A stretch of 64,000 nt of DNA. It comes from Pseudomonas sp. HMWF032 (GTDB lineage Bacteria > Pseudomonadota > Gammaproteobacteria > Pseudomonadales > Pseudomonadaceae). A program made the translations under genes and the position numbers. The stretch spans positions 172,989-236,988 of the forward strand of contig NZ_QAIG01000013.1 in the NCBI RefSeq assembly GCF_003060885.1, written 5' to 3'. A model generated the notes under the pieces. It saw nothing but the letters and a program-made list of their open reading frames with translations. It ran no database searches and was not told the DNA's origin. Position 1 is the stretch's first letter; each line of letters begins with the position of its first letter. Positions 60,494 through 64,000 of the stretch are shown piece by piece.

Positions 60494-61882
60494 ATGCAAT
60501 CTCGTGCTCTAGTCGCGCTCATGCTGTGCGCGTCTTTGCTCCTAAGCGGCTGTGCGGCTTTCCGCAGCTACGAAAGCGAGCTGACCCAAACCAACCAGCA
60601 CCTGCAAAACGGTGATATCGACGCAGCCCTGGCGCTCTTGGAAAAGAACAACAACGGCGAAAGCAAAGACCTTCTCTACTACTTCGAGAAAGGCGAACTG
60701 CTGCGCAGCAAAGGCGATCTGCAAGGTAGCCTGGCCGCCTGGACCGAGGCTGACAAGCAGGTCATGGCGTGGGAAGAAGCTGTGCGCGGCGACCCAAACA
60801 AATACCTGGGCGAATTCGGCAGCTTTCTGGTCAATGACCGGGTGCGCCGTTATGAAGGGTATGACTACGAAAAAGTCATGCTAACCACCCAGATGGCCAT
60901 CAACCACCTGGCCTTAGGCGACTTCGAAGCGGCGCGCGTTGAAATCAAGAAGACCCATGAGCGCGAAGCACTGATTGCTGAACTGCGCGACAAGGAATAC
61001 CTCAAGCGCGAGGAAGAGGCCGAAAAACAGGGCGTCACGGCCGAACTCAAGGACCTCCAGGGTTACCCCGTGGAGTCGCTGAATGCCCCAGAGGTGATCA
61101 GCCTGAAGAACAGCTATCAGAGCGCCTTCAGCCACTACCTGTCCGGCTTCGTTTATGAAGCGCTGGGCGAACGCGGCATGGCCGCCCCTGGCTACCGCAA
61201 GGCTGCTGAATTACGCCCTGACACGCCGCTGCTGGAGCAGGCACTGCTTGAGCTGGACAAGCCCGACGCCCGTGCAGCCGATCAAAGCGATGTGCTGCTG
61301 GTGGTGCAAACCGGGCTGGCTCCGGCACGGGACTCGGTCCGCATTCCTCTGCCAATTCCAACCAGCAGTGGTCTGATCATCACCCCGCTGTCCTTCCCGG
61401 TGATTAAAAGCGATGCCTCCACTGCAGACATCAGCAGCCTGTCGCTGGACGCACAGAGCCTGAGCCTGACTGAACTCAACAGCACTGAAGCCATGTCGCG
61501 CCGCGCGTTGCGTGACGACATGCCCGGCATCATTCTGCGCACCAGCGTACGTGCCGCCACACGCAGCGTGGCCCAAAAACAGCTCAACGATGTCAACCCG
61601 CTCGCAGGCCTGGCCGTAGGCATCGCATCGGCCATCACCGAAGGCGCCGATGAACGCACCTGGCGCACCCTGCCCGACAACACCCAGATCATTCGCCTGC
61701 GACTGAAAAAAGGTGAGCATCTGCTGCAACTCGCCGACAGTCAGGTACGTCTGAAGGTTGAACAGAACTACCAGGTTGTGCCACTGCGCCTGATCGGCAG
61801 GCAGATTTTCACCAGCGGCACCGCCGCCAATCTGGTTACACCCGCGCCGCTGCCCAGTGTGGCACAGGCCTCTAGCCTTTAA
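60494..61882 (+). CDS. COG3014-type lipoprotein with TPR-like repeats
   Basis: A 462-residue lipoprotein with lipobox LLLSGC (cysteine about 20). Residues about 25-260 are helical with TPR-like pairs (HLQNGDIDAALALLEKNN, YYFEKGELLRSKGDLQGSLAAW, HYLSGFVYEALGERGMA). The C-terminal half is beta-rich. The family (COG3014) is found beside LpoB-type genes, but its function is not known. It heads a four-gene operon of exported proteins. Confidence 0.88.
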   Translation: MQSRALVALMLCASLLLSGCAAFRSYESELTQTNQHLQNGDIDAALALLEKNNNGESKDLLYYFEKGELLRSKGDLQGSLAAWTEADKQVMAWEEAVRGDPNKYLGEFGSFLVNDRVRRYEGYDYEKVMLTTQMAINHLALGDFEAARVEIKKTHEREALIAELRDKEYLKREEEAEKQGVTAELKDLQGYPVESLNAPEVISLKNSYQSAFSHYLSGFVYEALGERGMAAPGYRKAAELRPDTPLLEQALLELDKPDARAADQSDVLLVVQTGLAPARDSVRIPLPIPTSSGLIITPLSFPVIKSDASTADISSLSLDAQSLSLTELNSTEAMSRRALRDDMPGIILRTSVRAATRSVAQKQLNDVNPLAGLAVGIASAITEGADERTWRTLPDNTQIIRLRLKKGEHLLQLADSQVRLKVEQNYQVVPLRLIGRQIFTSGTAANLVTPAPLPSVAQASSL

Positions 61883-61893
61883 GGAGACAGATG

Positions 61894-62289
61894 ATGTCAC
61901 GTCCGCTTTTTGCCATTTTCGGCCTGGCCCTGTTGGCCGGCTGTGCCACACCGCCCCCGCCTGCACCAGGCAGCGCGGCCAGCAAGGTGGTATCGCTCGG
62001 CAGCATGGAGCACATCGAAGTCGGTGCCATGCGCGTTGCCCGTGAAAACGGTTTTCTCACCGTCAAAGTCGAGCTGAAGAACAGCAGCCACAAAAACAAA
62101 TCCATGTACTACCGCTTTGCCTGGCTGGGCAATGACGGGTTCCCGGTTGCCGGCGAAGAAGGCTGGAAAAGCCTGACCCTGTACGGCACGCAAACCGCCT
62201 ACCTGCCTGCCATCGCCCCAGTGCCGCAGGCCACCGATTTCCGTCTGGAAGTCCAGACGCCCGACAATAACGTCAACCTGTTCCGTTAA
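61894..62289 (+). CDS. YcfL-like lipoprotein
   Basis: A 131-residue lipoprotein with lipobox LLAGC followed by a proline-rich spacer and a beta domain (VELKNSSHKNKSMYYRFAWL, DNNVNLFR at the end). AAGGAG lies seven bases before ATG 61894; ATG 61891 is also possible. YcfL lies next to lpoB (ycfM) in E. coli, and the order here is the same. Confidence 0.85.
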   Translation: MSRPLFAIFGLALLAGCATPPPPAPGSAASKVVSLGSMEHIEVGAMRVARENGFLTVKVELKNSSHKNKSMYYRFAWLGNDGFPVAGEEGWKSLTLYGTQTAYLPAIAPVPQATDFRLEVQTPDNNVNLFR

Positions 62290-62300
62290 GAGAGATCGCC

Positions 62301-62894
62301 ATGTTGTTTGCACGCCTTTCCTTCGTAGCCGCCCTTGCTCTGCTGGCCAGTGGCTGTGCCTCCACCTCGTCGCCCGTGCTCGGTGGCGGCAATGTCAGCT
62401 ATGGCGACAGCAAGGCTGTCGAGCTGGTAACCAATGAGTTCGGCTCCACCGATCTGCAGATGATCGCCGAATCGATGACCCGCTCGCTGGCTCAGTCTGG
62501 CGTGCTGCAGGGTCGTCCGGTGGTGCAGGTATACGATGTGAAGAACAAGACCAGCGAGTACATCGATACCCGCGAAATCACCACATCGATCAAGACCCAG
62601 TTGCTGAAGAGCGGTGTAGCCCGTTTCGCCAGTGACAATGTCGACATGCAGAGCCAGGTTGACCAGCTGAAGCTGCAGAACCAGAGCGGCCTGTACAAGA
62701 ACTCCACGGTAGCCAAAACCGGCAACATGATTGCTGCCCAATACCGCCTGGAAGGCTCGATCAGCTCCATCGTCAAACGCAGCAGCGATTACAAAGACGT
62801 GTTCTACAAGTTCAGCCTGCAACTGGTCGATGTGGAAAGCGGCCTGGCCGAGTGGATGGACGAAAAAGAAATCCGCAAAACTACGGAGCGCTGA
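62301..62894 (+). CDS. Penicillin-binding protein activator LpoB-like lipoprotein
   Basis: A 197-residue outer-membrane lipoprotein with lipobox LASGC. The LpoB/CsgG-type domain has STDLQMIAESMTRSLAQSG, VVQVYDVKNKTSEYIDTREI and a C-terminal EWMDEKEIRK. E. coli LpoB activates PBP1b. P. aeruginosa is known to use a different lipoprotein, LpoP, for PBP1b, so the role here is uncertain. Confidence 0.87.
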   Translation: MLFARLSFVAALALLASGCASTSSPVLGGGNVSYGDSKAVELVTNEFGSTDLQMIAESMTRSLAQSGVLQGRPVVQVYDVKNKTSEYIDTREITTSIKTQLLKSGVARFASDNVDMQSQVDQLKLQNQSGLYKNSTVAKTGNMIAAQYRLEGSISSIVKRSSDYKDVFYKFSLQLVDVESGLAEWMDEKEIRKTTER

Positions 62895-62895
62895 G

Positions 62896-63639
62896 ATGAA
62901 GCATCTGATCGCATTACTGCTGCTCGGCATCGCCGGGCTGGCCCAGGCTGCACCCAAGATCGCGGTCACCGATCTGGCTTACGAGGAACGTGTACGCGAA
63001 TACATCCGCGTGGTCAGTGCGCACAGCCAGGCCCAGGCCAGTGGCTTTTCGGCAAGCAACTCGTCCAGCTACAACGAAGTGGAAGGAACCTACAGCTACG
63101 TTGAGCGCGGCGAACTGCGCAAGTTCACCGGTGACATCAAGGGCGAGATCCTCAAATCACGGATGTTCCAGCTGATTCAGGGCAAACCCTACACCGCCAA
63201 GCAGAACGAAGGCCTCTACGACGTCATCGCGCGGATCAAGCAGGGTCACTTCAAGGGCGCTGACTATGTGCTGTTCGGCACCCTGTCGGATATCGACTTC
63301 CGCCAGGACCTCAACGACATAGCCGAAACCGACAGCTACTCCAAGGTGCTCGGCCTGACCCTGGTGGCGGATTTCAGCCTGATCAATACCCGAACCTACG
63401 AAATCACCTCGGCGTTCACCGCCATGGGTGAAGCGCAGGACGTGAAACTGGTCAATGGCAACGATATCCGCGTCACCCCCAATCGCGGGCGAGTAATCCG
63501 CGATGTGTCCAAGGCGCTGGGTGAAGACGTTGCCGGTCAGCTGCACGAGCAACTGCTCGGTAACCGTACCCCTGGCCTGCAAAGCCCGTCAGGCAACAGC
63601 ACACTGCCCCCCAACGAAGCGCCGGTCATTCTGCGTTAA
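62896..63639 (+). CDS. CsgG/LpoB-related secreted protein
   Basis: A 247-residue exported protein with a signal peptide (1-18, AQAA) and no lipobox. It has KIAVTDLAYEERV, then a serine-rich stretch and LKSRMFQLIQG, DYVLFGTLSDIDFRQDL, NTRTYEITSAFTAMGEAQ, a pattern of the CsgG/FlgT-like fold. It starts one base after the LpoB-like stop and ends the operon. Function unknown; envelope location inferred. Confidence 0.82.
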   Translation: MKHLIALLLLGIAGLAQAAPKIAVTDLAYEERVREYIRVVSAHSQAQASGFSASNSSSYNEVEGTYSYVERGELRKFTGDIKGEILKSRMFQLIQGKPYTAKQNEGLYDVIARIKQGHFKGADYVLFGTLSDIDFRQDLNDIAETDSYSKVLGLTLVADFSLINTRTYEITSAFTAMGEAQDVKLVNGNDIRVTPNRGRVIRDVSKALGEDVAGQLHEQLLGNRTPGLQSPSGNSTLPPNEAPVILR

Positions 63640-63642
63640 TCC

Positions 63643-63671
63643 ACAGGCGGCCCGATGGCCGCCTGTTTTTT
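63643..63671. terminator. Terminator of the lipoprotein operon
   Basis: ACAGGCGGCC (63643-63652), loop CGAT, GGCCGCCTGT (63657-63666) and a T run to 63671. Confidence 0.92.
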
Positions 63672-63676
63672 CTGGC

Positions 63677-64000
63677 TCAGGCGACCTTGCGAGTCAATTG
63701 GCTGCGCCCATACAACAGGATGATGGCCGCCAGCGCCGTGGCCTGGGCCGCCAGGCTGTAGGCGTCATCATGAATACCCAGCCAGTCGAACTCGAAAAAC
63801 GCCACCGGCTGCGTCGCCAGCACCCCGGCTTCCTGCAGCGCCGCCACACCATGGCCGGCGAACACCACCGAGAGCACGCAGAGCAACACTGCATTAGCAC
63901 CGAAGAAAGTTGCCAGCGGCAGCTTGCGCGAGCCGCGCAGGATCACCCAGGCCAGCCCGAGCAGCAGCACCAGCGCCGCGGCCGCACCGGCCAGCACCAT
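63677..64000 (-). CDS. FTR1-family iron permease, C-terminal fragment at window edge
   Basis: The last 107 residues of an integral membrane protein running off the right edge. Membrane helices (LVLLLGLAWVILRGS, TFFGANAVLLCVLSVVFA) and the FTR1 end motif AGHGVAALQEAGVL, PVAFFEFDWLGIHDDAYSLAAQ are visible. FTR1/EfeU proteins import iron after oxidation. The REGLE iron motifs must lie outside the window. Confidence 0.82.
   Translation of the reverse strand: MVLAGAAAALVLLLGLAWVILRGSRKLPLATFFGANAVLLCVLSVVFAGHGVAALQEAGVLATQPVAFFEFDWLGIHDDAYSLAAQATALAAIILLYGRSQLTRKVA

Overview
The window is a high-GC gammaproteobacterial chromosome segment, almost certainly from the genus Pseudomonas. Most of it follows a gene order I remember from P. 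aeruginosa PAO1: polar amino-acid ABC transporter, methyltransferase, tRNA-Thr, rml operon, dctBDPQM, ubiI/ubiH/pepP/ygfB, zapA, 6S RNA, 5-formyl-THF cyclo-ligase, ubiD, rho, trxA, ppx, ppk, hemB, elbB. That comparison is from memory, not from an alignment.

Bases 1 to about 6100 are the right part of a P4-type integrated element. It starts inside a tyrosine integrase cut by the window edge, followed by an AT-rich coiled-coil cargo gene, a pair of operator-like palindromes, an AlpA-type regulator, a small HTH protein, a TOPRIM primase-like protein, a DUF3631 ATPase, a TubC-docking-like protein and a zinc-ribbon protein. The right end carries a 12-bp tandem repeat and a 17-bp sequence that resembles the 3' end of tRNA-Phe, the probable attR.

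Bases 6363-10651 hold a four-gene amino-acid ABC importer and a methyltransferase. After tRNA-Thr(UGU), bases 11047-25788 form a leftward exopolysaccharide cluster: flippase, sugar dehydratase, priming glycosyltransferase, glycosyltransferases, epimerase, polymerase/ligase, acyltransferase, ATPase-like protein with a degraded P-loop, Wza-like exporter, GH-A glycosidase and chain-length regulator. It faces away from rmlBACD (26126-29467), which makes dTDP-L-rhamnose. The cluster appears to sit between tRNA-Thr and rml, a likely variable site.

Bases 29464-37835 contain a chemoreceptor and the C4-dicarboxylate system: DctB senses, DctD activates sigma-54, and DctPQM is the TRAP transporter. A good sigma-54 promoter and an upstream palindrome precede dctP. 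Bases 37941-43614 hold ubiquinone hydroxylases, aminopeptidase P, a YgfB protein and the ZapB-like/ZapA division pair, followed by the 6S RNA gene.

The rest is housekeeping: folate, EVE, FliL-like, quinone oxidoreductase, ubiD with an Fe-S flavin reductase, rho, trxA, polyphosphate metabolism (ppx/ppk), hemB, a fatty acid hydroxylase, elbB, a thioesterase, a YaiI protein, a four-gene lipoprotein/LpoB-type operon behind a structured leader, and the C-terminus of an FTR1 iron permease at the right edge. A 285-bp intergenic element with terminal inverted repeats follows elbB. I saw no CRISPR array, rRNA or complete insertion sequence.
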